Below the pieces are notes generated by a model that was not told the DNA's origin, did no database searches, and was given only the letters and a program-made list of their open reading frames with translations. This document shows positions 29,271 through 37,424 of a DNA stretch of 64,000 nucleotides, piece by piece (the first letter of the stretch is position 1; the number at the start of each line of letters is the position of its first letter). Position numbers and translations under genes: made by a program. Location: assembly GCF_001748225.1 (NCBI RefSeq), contig NZ_BDFE01000007.1:1-64000 (forward strand). Reading direction: 5' to 3'. The stretch is from Desulfoplanes formicivorans. Its GTDB lineage: Bacteria; Desulfobacterota; Desulfovibrionia; Desulfovibrionales; Desulfomicrobiaceae.

Positions 29271-29499
29271 CAGCCCCTTCCTCGTTTTTGTAAAATCGGG
29301 CTCGGATAAACCCGTCCTCGTTTGCTGTCTCCATCTTCCATTCCCCGAGATCGGACAGGGCATGGCGCAACTGGGGAACCGCCTTTTCCTGCACAAGCGC
29401 CTCCACCTCCTGGCCCTGATTGAACTGGAGGTAAAGACCTACCTCCTGACCGACCCCTCAACACGTTTTGCGAAAATCCAGGACAATCTTTCTGGACAT
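29257..29499 (-). CDS. Small selenoprotein with Cys-Sec motif (80 aa, in-frame TGA at codon 14)
   Basis: GAGGAG lies three bases before ATG 29499. The reading begins MSRKIVLDFRKTC, meets TGA at 29458-29460, and continues in frame for 66 more codons with normal coding character (GVGQEVGLYLQFNQGQ to KNEEGADGSA) to a TGA at 29257-29259, overlapping the start of the next gene. Directly after the internal TGA is a hairpin that fits a bacterial SECIS, so TGA is read as selenocysteine next to Cys13 (a C-U pair). Such pairs are redox active. I do not recognise the family. The context is an operon with an MBL hydrolase upstream and an iron-sulfur flavoprotein downstream. The alternative is a 13-codon peptide or a pseudogene, but the intact downstream frame argues against it. 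Confidence 0.8.
29427..29460 (-). promoter_or_regulatory. SECIS element (selenocysteine insertion)
   Basis: After UGA come 11 bases, then GGAGGUA pairing with UACCUCC (7 bp) around the loop GGUCUU. The loop starts 18 bases after UGA. In the E. coli fdhF SECIS the apical GGUCU also starts 18 bases after UGA, and its G and U contact SelB. The bulged U of fdhF is not evident here. Confidence 0.78.
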
Positions 29500-29516
29500 G
29501 GTCTCCTCGTCTTTTC

Positions 29517-30152
29517 CTAGAGCATATGAAAATCGGTAAAAAAGGGATTGTTCTCCCGGGCGTCACGCACATCGGTTTGGGGTCCGTGCCCCGGATAGAT
29601 GATGGTTTCCTCGGGCAGCACAAGGATCTGTGAACAGGCAGACTCCTTGAGCACCTTTTCATCCCCGCCAGGAAAATCCGTTCGTCCCACAGAGCGGTAG
29701 AAGATGAGGTCACCGCAAAACACCGCACCGAGTACGGGAAAATACAGGGACAAACTGCCCGGACTGTGCCCCGGAGTTGCCAGCACGTGGCATGTCTCGC
29801 CCACAAAAGTATGTGTGCCCGGTGTCAGAGGCGTGAAAGAAAAGGACGGCGTCTTGGGAAATCCCATGAACCCACCGGAACCCAGCTCACTGGACAACAA
29901 GGGCCTGTCGGCTTCACCTGCCAGAATTTCGGCTCCCGTGGCATCCGAGAGGGCGGCATTGCCCCCGATATGATCGAAATGCAGATGCGTGTTCAGGATA
30001 TGGGTCAAGGTGAGTCCTTGGGAGCGCAACACGGCGAGCACCTCGGCAGGATCGCCTCCCGGATCAATGACCACGGCCTCTTTGGCGTCATTATAAACAA
30101 GGTAGCAATTGGTTTCCAGGGGACCAAGCTGAAAAATGTTGACGTACAGCAC
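29517..30152 (-). CDS. MBL-fold metallo-hydrolase, glyoxalase II-like (211 aa)
   Basis: Metallo-beta-lactamase fold with the metal motif THLHFDH, then GHSPGS, a FCGDLIF aspartate and the final GHG. This pattern fits small glyoxalase II / persulfide dioxygenase relatives; substrate unknown. A GTG start at 30152, with GAGG upstream, is favoured over the longer frame to 30215. It ends 17 bases before the selenoprotein ATG and forms the first gene of that operon. Confidence 0.85.
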   Translation of the reverse strand: MLYVNIFQLGPLETNCYLVYNDAKEAVVIDPGGDPAEVLAVLRSQGLTLTHILNTHLHFDHIGGNAALSDATGAEILAGEADRPLLSSELGSGGFMGFPKTPSFSFTPLTPGTHTFVGETCHVLATPGHSPGSLSLYFPVLGAVFCGDLIFYRSVGRTDFPGGDEKVLKESACSQILVLPEETIIYPGHGPQTDVRDARENNPFFTDFHML

Positions 30153-30546
30153 GTAACCTCGCAGGGGTTGAACATGAACCGGAAACAGGGCGGTCCATGA
30201 TGGACCGGTGCCCATGCAATGCCAGCGGACAAAGCCCTCGTCTACCCCATATCCCTTCAGGAGAAAAGAGGGCAGTCACCCTCCCAACCGGCCGAAAAAA
30301 CACAAAGACTGGACAAAGGCAGTTGCCTGGGGCAAAAACATCACCTGATTCTACGAGGTATCCTTGCGCTACCGGTGCGGCTACCAGCCAAAACCTTACT
30401 CCCTGCACCTTTGCACGGAACAGGGATAGCTCACAAGCCCTGGCGGACCCTGGCCGATGTCACCTTGTCCGTCATCCCGGGAAACCAAGGCACCCATGCC
30501 TTGCCCTTGAAATTTTCACTATCCTTTTTCTTGTATCCTCTTTGCC
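30153..30546. other. Divergent intergenic region
   Basis: This separates the MBL operon (-) from the GGDEF/TPR gene (+) and should hold both promoters. Open frames here have no domain or good ribosome binding site; I see no gene. Confidence 0.45.
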
Positions 30547-32958
30547 ATGCATCTGCCCACCATCTTTTTGCCCTGGGATCGATCGCCCCTGACGGGCAAA
30601 GACCTCATCGCGTACGAACCCCAGCTTGCAAGCTGCTTCAAGCGATGCTTTGCCTTCCAGACCCATGCCCTGCGATTCCCCACGTCCATTCCCGGCTCCA
30701 TGCTCCCCGAAAAGGAAGGCATGGCCCTGCGTGCATTCATGGAACATGACAGGGTACACATCCCCCTGCAAGCGGACGACAGACTCCTGGGGATTTTTGT
30801 GGCCGGAGGCATTGACGAAAAGGATCTGACCCCTCTGCTGGCCACACTGCCGAACATTGCAGCCATGGCGCTGGAAACGGTTCGTCTTTATAAAGCCACG
30901 CTCACCGATCCCCTGACCGGTCTGTACAACCACTTCTTTCTCCAGGCCCTTTTGGAGACCGAGATCGCCACCATTCTCTCGTCCATCCTCCCGGGACCTG
31001 ATTCCAGTGCAGACACGGAATATCGGGGCTGTTTCGGACTCATTCATCTGGACATGGACCGATTTGCCGTGATCAATTCGCGATTCGGCCATTGTTTCGG
31101 CGACAAGCTCCTGGGCAAGGTCGGCAGGGCCTTGCAGGCCCAATGTCCAAGTCAGGCCCACGTGTGCCGGACAACAGGCGCAGCCTTTATCGTGTTCTGG
31201 CCGCAAGGCACCCCCACCCGATGCAAGAACCTGGCGCACAAGCTGGTGGAAACAATCGCCAGCCTTCCCCTGGAAGGCCCCATCTCACGGGAGACCTTCA
31301 CCCTTACGGGCAGCGCAGGGGTTGCCACCTATCCAGCGGACATGCAGGGCAACCAGTTCAGGCGCCCGGCCGAAGAGCAGGCCAGAATCATCCTGGAAAA
31401 GGCCCACAAAGCGACCCGGTCCGCCAAAATGGCGGGTGGAGATACCATCTTTTCCTACAAGGATATCCTCAAGCAGGGTGCAACCATTCTTGAAACCCTG
31501 CCCCTGAACCGGGTCGTGATCAATGCGGGAAACGACCTTGATCTTACCGAGGGGACACGATTTCTTGTCTGGCCCCAGGCAGCTGGCAACCCGTCTGTTC
31601 CGGCCAGCAATCAGGACATGCTGTACCCGGACATGTACAAGGGTGAAATTCTGGTACAGGAAGTCCGGGAACAAACAAGCGTGGGCGAGATCCTGTTTCT
31701 CAACGATCCTTCCTGGTCTCCCCGACCCGGGGACAGGCTGAGTCTGGCCGATCACCAGGAACCCCAGACCCTGCCCCGGGAACAGTCCGACAAGGACTCC
31801 CCCAAGCAGGACAAGTCGTGCCTTCTCAACCTCAGGGATTTCATCCGGGCCTGGACACGCATACGGACCTCCACATCCGCCTTTGTCATTGCCCTGTGCC
31901 AGATGTCGCCTTTGACCGCTTCCTCCGGCGTTCAGGACGGCGGGCCTGAAGAACGCCTTGCCCATGTTCACAAGGCCCTATGTGCCACCTTTCCCGGCGA
32001 GCACCTGATGGGCCGATACAGCGCCAACACCCTGATCTGCTGCTTTCCGGACCTTGATGCGGATTCCGCCCTTGCCCAGGGCCAAAAGCTCTGTACCGAA
32101 TATGGCGAGACAACCCGTATCGACCTGCGCATGGGCATGGCCGGGTACCCCTTTCTGCATTGCGCCAAATCGGAGATTCTGGACAATGCCCGCAAGGCAC
32201 TGGATCACGCCCTTCTCCTGCCTGCGGCCGGGGCGGTCCTGTTCGATTCCATTTCCCTGACCATCAGTGCCGACCGCATGTTCACCAAGGGTGATTTTTA
32301 TTCGGCCCTGGAAGAATATCAACGCGCCCTGGTCATTGATCCGGCCAACCTGCTGGCACGCAATTCCCTGGGAATATGCTATGCCAGACTGGGACGTATG
32401 GCCGAGGCCAAACAACATTTCAAGACAGTGGTGGAACAGGGGGGCAAGGATCTGATGCCCCTGTACAATTTCGGATGCGCCTGCTTCAAGACCGGCGACC
32501 AGCAAGCCGCCCGCAAGGCGTTTGCCGAGTGCCTGACCATTGACCCCTCTCACGTGTACAGCCTGATCCGCCTGGGACAACTGGCCGAAAAGGACGGCGA
32601 TGTGCAGGCAGCCGAGCATCACTACCTCAAGGCGGGCGAAACCGAACAGGGCAAGGGCATGGCTGCCCGACATCTGGCCAAGCTGGCCATGGACAGGGGG
32701 GAGCAGGACAAGGCACGGGAATTTTTGCACCAGGCTCTGGTTTTCGATCCCAACGACGCCTTTGCCCTGAACATGCTGGCCAAACTCTATCTAGACCGGG
32801 GCGAGGACCCGGAAATCGCCGAGAACCTGGCCCGTCAAAGTGTACACCTGAGGCCCGACATCCCGGCGATGTGGATCGAAGTAGCCCGTGCCCTGGAAAC
32901 AAGGGGCAAGAAGGACGAGGCCCGAACCGCCCACTTGCGCAGCCGTTCCAGGCATTGA
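30547..32958 (+). CDS. GAF-like/degenerate double GGDEF/TPR protein (803 aa)
   Basis: Three parts are seen. A GAF-like sensory N-terminus (about 60-120: VHIPLQADDRLLGIFVAGG) leads into a GGDEF domain whose framework is clear (LTDPLTGLYNHFFL; LDMDRFAVINSRFGHCFGD) but whose catalytic GGDEF reads TTGAAF. A second GGDEF-like domain (about 430-580) has SANTL at the same place. From about 590 several TPR repeats follow (ALEEYQRALVIDPANLLARN and later units). With both active sites lost, it is unlikely to make c-di-GMP and probably acts as a protein-interaction hub or nucleotide sensor. Monocistronic; tRNA-Asn follows. Confidence 0.8.
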   Translation: MHLPTIFLPWDRSPLTGKDLIAYEPQLASCFKRCFAFQTHALRFPTSIPGSMLPEKEGMALRAFMEHDRVHIPLQADDRLLGIFVAGGIDEKDLTPLLATLPNIAAMALETVRLYKATLTDPLTGLYNHFFLQALLETEIATILSSILPGPDSSADTEYRGCFGLIHLDMDRFAVINSRFGHCFGDKLLGKVGRALQAQCPSQAHVCRTTGAAFIVFWPQGTPTRCKNLAHKLVETIASLPLEGPISRETFTLTGSAGVATYPADMQGNQFRRPAEEQARIILEKAHKATRSAKMAGGDTIFSYKDILKQGATILETLPLNRVVINAGNDLDLTEGTRFLVWPQAAGNPSVPASNQDMLYPDMYKGEILVQEVREQTSVGEILFLNDPSWSPRPGDRLSLADHQEPQTLPREQSDKDSPKQDKSCLLNLRDFIRAWTRIRTSTSAFVIALCQMSPLTASSGVQDGGPEERLAHVHKALCATFPGEHLMGRYSANTLICCFPDLDADSALAQGQKLCTEYGETTRIDLRMGMAGYPFLHCAKSEILDNARKALDHALLLPAAGAVLFDSISLTISADRMFTKGDFYSALEEYQRALVIDPANLLARNSLGICYARLGRMAEAKQHFKTVVEQGGKDLMPLYNFGCACFKTGDQQAARKAFAECLTIDPSHVYSLIRLGQLAEKDGDVQAAEHHYLKAGETEQGKGMAARHLAKLAMDRGEQDKAREFLHQALVFDPNDAFALNMLAKLYLDRGEDPEIAENLARQSVHLRPDIPAMWIEVARALETRGKKDEARTAHLRSRSRH

Positions 32959-33047
32959 TACCGGTCAACGAACTTTTGGAAAAAAACCATTGACTTCTGT
33001 ATGCGCTTTCCATAGAAGCATTCGCACTGGACGTTGTTCCAGCATGT

Positions 33048-33123
33048 TCCCCGGTGGCTCAATCGGCAGAGCGGGTGGCTGTTAACCACTAGGTTGGCGG
33101 TTCAAGTCCGTCCCGGGGAGCCA
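33048..33123 (+). tRNA. tRNA-Asn (anticodon GUU)
   Basis: Acceptor TCCCCGG pairs with CCGGGGA, discriminator G, CCA encoded. The anticodon stem GTGG/CCAC holds loop CTGTTAA (anticodon GTT), and the T-loop is TTCAAGT. Confidence 0.96.
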
Positions 33124-33130
33124 GTAGACC

Positions 33131-33165
33131 AAGCTCCCATGCATCTCATGTATGGGAGCTTTTTT
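33131..33165 (+). terminator. tRNA-Asn terminator
   Basis: AAGCTCCCAT and ATGGGAGCTT flank a short loop, with TTTTT after. Confidence 0.88.
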
Positions 33166-33246
33166 ATGCGCTTTTTCCAAAGGGTTTCTGCGGTTCCCCA
33201 AAAGTTTCTTCCCGCGCCTTGCCGGGACGGACATACCCGGCTGCTC

Positions 33247-33290
33247 CAAAAACAGAGACCGCATGCACGAAAGCAGTGCATGCGGTCTCT
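33247..33290 (-). terminator. Terminator of the rpsF-paaK gene run
   Basis: AGAGACCGCATGCAC and its exact complement (15 bp) flank a seven-base loop; GTTTTTG follows on the minus strand. Confidence 0.85.
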
Positions 33291-33315
33291 TGCGTCAATG
33301 CGAAACAACCATCTC

Positions 33316-34620
33316 CTATGATTCTTGCCGGCGATCTTCCACCCTCTTGGCCTTGCCCTGAGTGCGGGGCAGGCTGTTGCGTTCCACCAATTCCACCCTC
33401 GGGGTGATGAGAATTTCGTCCCGGAGCCTGCGGGCAATGGACTGCTGCATATTTTTCAGAACCCGCATATCTTCCACAAAAAACTCTTCCTTGACCTCCA
33501 CCTTGATGCGCATCTGGTCCAGGAAACCATCCCGTTCCAGAACAATAAGATAGTTCTGCCCCACTTCCGGGATACTCATGAGAACCCGTTCAATCTGCAT
33601 GGGATAGATGTTGACCCCCTTGAGGATGATCATGTCGTCGGCCCGGCCAAGAATCCGGTCGAGACGGCGATGGGTCCGGCCGCAGGGGCAGTCGCCGGGC
33701 AGAAAACGGGTCAGATCCTTGGTCCGGTACCGGATAAGAGGCATGCCCTCCCTGGTAAGCGTGGTCAGGACAAGTTCCCCGATTTCCCCTTCGGGCACGG
33801 GTTCCAGGGTTTCTGGATCCAGGATCTCCGCAACATAGGCGTCCTCCCAGATGTGCATGCCGTTTTGCTCCGGGCATTCAAAGGCCACCCCCGGACCGTT
33901 CATTTCCGACAGGCCATAGGAATTGTACGCCTTGATGGCATAAAGATCTTCGATACGTCGACGAACAGCTTCCGAGTGGGGTTCCGCGCCAATGATGGCA
34001 ATGCGCAGATCCAGAGACTTGGGATCCATGCCCATGGACTCGAACACCGTGGCCAGATGCAGCGCATAGGAGGGGATGATATGAATGACCGAGACATGAA
34101 AATCATGGAGCAGCTTGATCTGGCGCTTGCTGTTGCCGGCACCGGCTGGAATGGTGCAACAGCCCAGCCGCTCGGCCCCGTAATGAATACCCAGCCCCCC
34201 GGTGAACAACCCGTATCCGGACATGTTCTGAAAAACATCTTCAGGTCGGACACCTACGCCATACATACATCTGGCCATGAGATCTGCCCAGGTCTGGAGA
34301 TCGTTCTTCGTGTAGAACACGCAGGTGGGCGATCCCGTTGTTCCTGAGGAGGCATGCATCCGGTTCATCTTGTCCACGGGCATGGCCAACATGCCGTCAG
34401 GATAGTGGTTCCTCAGATCATCCTTGGTGGTGAAGGGAAGTTTGCGGATGTCTTCGACAGAATTGATGTCTGCAATGCGCACCCCGGCTCTGAACAATTG
34501 ATCCCGGTAAAACCTGGATTTGCTGGCCTGGAAGACAACATTCTTGAGGCGTACCCCCTGAAGGGTGTGGAGGGACTCTCTGTCGAGCAATTCATTCTTG
34601 TGGAACACGTCGTTGGTCAT
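33316..34620 (-). CDS. paaK: Phenylacetate-CoA ligase family AMP-forming enzyme (434 aa)
   Basis: Adenylate-forming ligase. AMP-binding signatures are SSGTTGSPTCVFYT, YGLSEMNGPG and LIRYRTKDLTRFLPGDCPCGRTHRR; the hinge/Lys region is DDMIILKGVNIYPMQIE. In anaerobes PaaK-type ligases activate aryl acetates formed from aromatic amino-acid fermentation; whether the substrate is phenylacetate or indoleacetate cannot be told. It follows dnaB with a 34-base gap. Confidence 0.88.
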   Translation of the reverse strand: MTNDVFHKNELLDRESLHTLQGVRLKNVVFQASKSRFYRDQLFRAGVRIADINSVEDIRKLPFTTKDDLRNHYPDGMLAMPVDKMNRMHASSGTTGSPTCVFYTKNDLQTWADLMARCMYGVGVRPEDVFQNMSGYGLFTGGLGIHYGAERLGCCTIPAGAGNSKRQIKLLHDFHVSVIHIIPSYALHLATVFESMGMDPKSLDLRIAIIGAEPHSEAVRRRIEDLYAIKAYNSYGLSEMNGPGVAFECPEQNGMHIWEDAYVAEILDPETLEPVPEGEIGELVLTTLTREGMPLIRYRTKDLTRFLPGDCPCGRTHRRLDRILGRADDMIILKGVNIYPMQIERVLMSIPEVGQNYLIVLERDGFLDQMRIKVEVKEEFFVEDMRVLKNMQQSIARRLRDEILITPRVELVERNSLPRTQGKAKRVEDRRQES

Positions 34621-34654
34621 GACTCCCTGTCCTTGGCTGCAGGTTCAAGGGTGA

Positions 34655-36145
34655 TTATGTATTTTCCTGAGGCATCTCCTCGGAAGGCGCGATGTCGGCA
34701 AGGTTTTCAAAGGCCGTGTATTTGTTCAGATAGGTAAGCTCTACTGTGCCGACCGGACCGTTACGCTGCTTGCCGATGATGATTTCGGCAATCCCCTTTT
34801 TGGGATTGTCCTCGGACTTGTTGTAGGCGTCGTCCCTGTAGAGGAAGACAATGACATCAGCATCCTGTTCAATGGCTCCGGATTCACGCAAGTCCGAAAG
34901 CATGGGACGTCTGTTGGTCCGTTCCTCAACCTTGCGGTTGAGCTGGGACAAAGCCACCACGGGCACGTGGAGTTCCTTGGCCAACGCCTTGAGGGTTCGG
35001 GATATTTCGGAAATTTCCTGTTCGCGGGAATCAATACGGTGACTGGCCTTCATCAGCTGGAGATAATCAACAATGACCAGACCGAGATTCTTTTCCGCCT
35101 TGAGGCGACGGCACCGTCCTCGCATTTCCAGGGTGCCAAGGGAGGGGGTGTCATCGATATAAATGGGTGCCTTGGAGAGAACTTCTGCGGATTCATAAAG
35201 ACGCTTCCAATCCTCGTCGTCCAGAAAACCGCTGCGCAAATGACTCAAATCCACCTTGCCCCAGCAGCAAAGCATGCGCATCATCAGCTGTTCCATGGAC
35301 ATTTCCAGAGAAAAGACAGCCGTAGGCACATCATGCATGACAGCAGCCCGCATGCCCATGTTCAGGGCAAAAGCGGTCTTTCCCATGCTCGGACGCCCGG
35401 CAACAATGATCAGATCCGAGGGCTGCAGCCCGGCCGTCATCTCGTCGAACTTGTGATAGCTGGTGGGAACTCCGGTGACCAGTTCCTTTCTCTCCACCCG
35501 CTTTTCCAATTCGGAAAACACGTCAGCCACCAGTTCTTTGGCCGACTTGAAAAGGGGTTTGACCTTGGCCTCGGCAATGGAAAAAATTTTCTGTTCAGAC
35601 TGGTCAAGCAGGGACTCCACATTTTGCGAGGCATCAAAACACTGGGTCAGGATGTCCGTGCTCGCGCCGATCAGCTCTCGCCGCAGGGCCCGTTCCTTGA
35701 CGATATTGGCATGAAAGAGGGTATTGGCAGCATTGGGCACCGATTCCACAAGCGAGGCCAGATACATGCCGCCGCCCACCTTGTCCAAGGTACCGTTGGA
35801 TTCGAGATACTCGGTCACCGAAAGCAGATCAATGGGAATGCTCCGACGATAGAGGTCCTGGAATGCGGCAAAGATGATCCTGTGCACCGGAGAATAGAAA
35901 TCATCCTCGGTAAGGATATCCACCAGGGAATGGAACACCCCATTGCGCAAAAAAACCCCGCCCAGCACGGCCTGTTCGGCCTCCAGATTCTGGGGGGGGA
36001 GTTTACGCAAGAGGTCGGCAGAGACCTTATCAAGACCTGCTGCCGACCTCTTTGGTGCGGTATGGGGAGAACCGGCGTTATGCTTCTTCTGAAACTGGCT
36101 CAACGGCTGGTTCTTCGGATTCGGGTTCTTCGGATTCGGGTTCAT
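34655..36145 (-). CDS. dnaB: Replicative DNA helicase DnaB (about 496 aa)
   Basis: Hexameric fork helicase. The N-terminal domain begins at LPPQNLEAEQAVLGGVFL; RecA-like core has Walker A GRPSMGKTA, Walker B VIVDYLQLM, and the DLRESGAIEQDAD motif. The start is uncertain. ATG 36145 lies inside rplI and its first codons share the 12-base tandem repeat there; a TTG at 36169 is also in frame; neither has a good ribosome binding site. The conserved protein certainly covers from about 36015 on. Confidence 0.95.
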   Translation of the reverse strand: MNPNPKNPNPKNQPLSQFQKKHNAGSPHTAPKRSAAGLDKVSADLLRKLPPQNLEAEQAVLGGVFLRNGVFHSLVDILTEDDFYSPVHRIIFAAFQDLYRRSIPIDLLSVTEYLESNGTLDKVGGGMYLASLVESVPNAANTLFHANIVKERALRRELIGASTDILTQCFDASQNVESLLDQSEQKIFSIAEAKVKPLFKSAKELVADVFSELEKRVERKELVTGVPTSYHKFDEMTAGLQPSDLIIVAGRPSMGKTAFALNMGMRAAVMHDVPTAVFSLEMSMEQLMMRMLCCWGKVDLSHLRSGFLDDEDWKRLYESAEVLSKAPIYIDDTPSLGTLEMRGRCRRLKAEKNLGLVIVDYLQLMKASHRIDSREQEISEISRTLKALAKELHVPVVALSQLNRKVEERTNRRPMLSDLRESGAIEQDADVIVFLYRDDAYNKSEDNPKKGIAEIIIGKQRNGPVGTVELTYLNKYTAFENLADIAPSEEMPQENT

Positions 36146-36599
36146 CGGCTTTATGTCCGTGCGGTACAACCGAAACGCTCAATTCCGCTTTGACATCAGG
36201 ATGCAGTTTGACTTCCAGGGTGTAATCGCCCAAGGCGCGAATGGCATCATCCAACACGATCTTCCGTTTGTCCACTTCGATGCCCATGGCTTCCAGGGCT
36301 TCGGCAATATTGGCCGAGCTGACGGAACCATACAGTTTGCCACCTTCGCCCACACGCACGTCAATGACAACCTTGGCCTCTGCCAGTTTGTCGGCAAGTT
36401 CCTGGGCGGCAAAACGGATGGCGTCCATTTTTTCCTGCAGCCGTTTGCGTTCGAATTCAAAGGCCTTGATATTGGCCTTGGTGGCCAGCATGGCCAGTCC
36501 CTGGGGAATGAGGTAATTGCGGCCATAACCGGGCTTGACAGTGACCAGGTCACCGAGCCTTCCAAGATGATCGATATCTGCTCGCAAGATAAGTTTCAT
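36078..36599 (-). CDS. rplI: 50S ribosomal protein L9 (173 aa)
   Basis: Begins MKLILRADIDHLGRLGDLVTVKPGYGRNYLIPQGLA, the L9 signature, followed by the connecting helix and C-terminal domain. An acidic extension with two EPESEEP-type repeats makes it about 25 residues longer than usual. GGAGAG precedes the start. Overlaps dnaB. Confidence 0.96.
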   Translation of the reverse strand: MKLILRADIDHLGRLGDLVTVKPGYGRNYLIPQGLAMLATKANIKAFEFERKRLQEKMDAIRFAAQELADKLAEAKVVIDVRVGEGGKLYGSVSSANIAEALEAMGIEVDKRKIVLDDAIRALGDYTLEVKLHPDVKAELSVSVVPHGHKADEPESEEPESEEPAVEPVSEEA

Positions 36600-36611
36600 A
36601 AGGCAACTCTC

Positions 36612-36872
36612 CTAAATAGTCCGTTTCTTGACTTCGGAACTATGCGTAGCAGTATAGTACAACAAGGCCATCTGACGGGACTTCTTGATCTCGCGGGTCA
36701 GGACCCGCTGATGCTTCGCACATGTGCCGGTGATACGCCGGGCAATGATCTTACCACGATCGGTAATGAAATCCTTGAGGATCTCGGGATGCTTGTAATC
36801 CAGGGGCAGTTCCTTGTTCTCACAGAAACGGCAGAACTTTCTCCGGGGTGTAAAACGACGTTTGTAGGCCAT
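36612..36872 (-). CDS. rpsR: 30S ribosomal protein S18 (86 aa)
   Basis: [20 protein letters not shown] with later [26 protein letters not shown] identifies S18. It retains two cysteine pairs of the zinc-binding form. Start after GGAGGGAGAATAAC. It begins one base after rpsF. Confidence 0.96.
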   Translation of the reverse strand: MAYKRRFTPRRKFCRFCENKELPLDYKHPEILKDFITDRGKIIARRITGTCAKHQRVLTREIKKSRQMALLYYTATHSSEVKKRTI

Positions 36873-36873
36873 G

Positions 36874-37185
36874 TTATTCTCCCTCCGGCTCATAGGTTTC
36901 AGCAAGCTTGACGGTCATAAACTTGAAAATACCGTCGGCAATGCGGATGTTCCGTTCCAATTCGGCAACGGCCTCACCGGGCAGGGCATACTCCAATCGG
37001 GTATAGTAGCCACGCATGACCTTCTGGACCGGATACGCCAGATCACGGATGCCCCAATCGTCCACGACCAGGACTTTGCCTCCGTCACGGTCAATGATCC
37101 CGGACACGGTGTCCAGGAGCTCCTGCCGTGCTTCGGAACCCAGCTCCGGGCTCATCAGCAACAGGGTCTCATACTTTTGCAACAT
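36874..37185 (-). CDS. rpsF: 30S ribosomal protein S6 (103 aa)
   Basis: [19 protein letters not shown] and [26 protein letters not shown] match S6. GGAGG lies upstream of the ATG. First gene of rpsF-rpsR-rplI-dnaB(-paaK). Confidence 0.96.
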   Translation of the reverse strand: MLQKYETLLLMSPELGSEARQELLDTVSGIIDRDGGKVLVVDDWGIRDLAYPVQKVMRGYYTRLEYALPGEAVAELERNIRIADGIFKFMTVKLAETYEPEGE

Positions 37186-37424
37186 CGAATAAACCTCCTT
37201 GCGGTCTATGGGCCCTTCCTGGCGTTCACGACAACATGACAACCGGAAGAGCAAGGAAAGAGGAGTTTTTATTTTTTTTGGAGGGGGATGTCAATGGATA
37301 TTCCTGAAAGGCCGCAGTTCACGGTTTGTCTTCCATGAACCATACCTGGCAGTCGGTTGGAGACACCAGACTCACCATGCCCGACCTCCCTGGCATCAGT
37401 CCAAACGGGCTTCTTCTACGCAGG

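Noticed and set aside
33048-33165. tRNA-Asn as an island integration site
   Set aside because: The tRNA is intact with its own terminator, and no integrase or repeated 3' end is present nearby.
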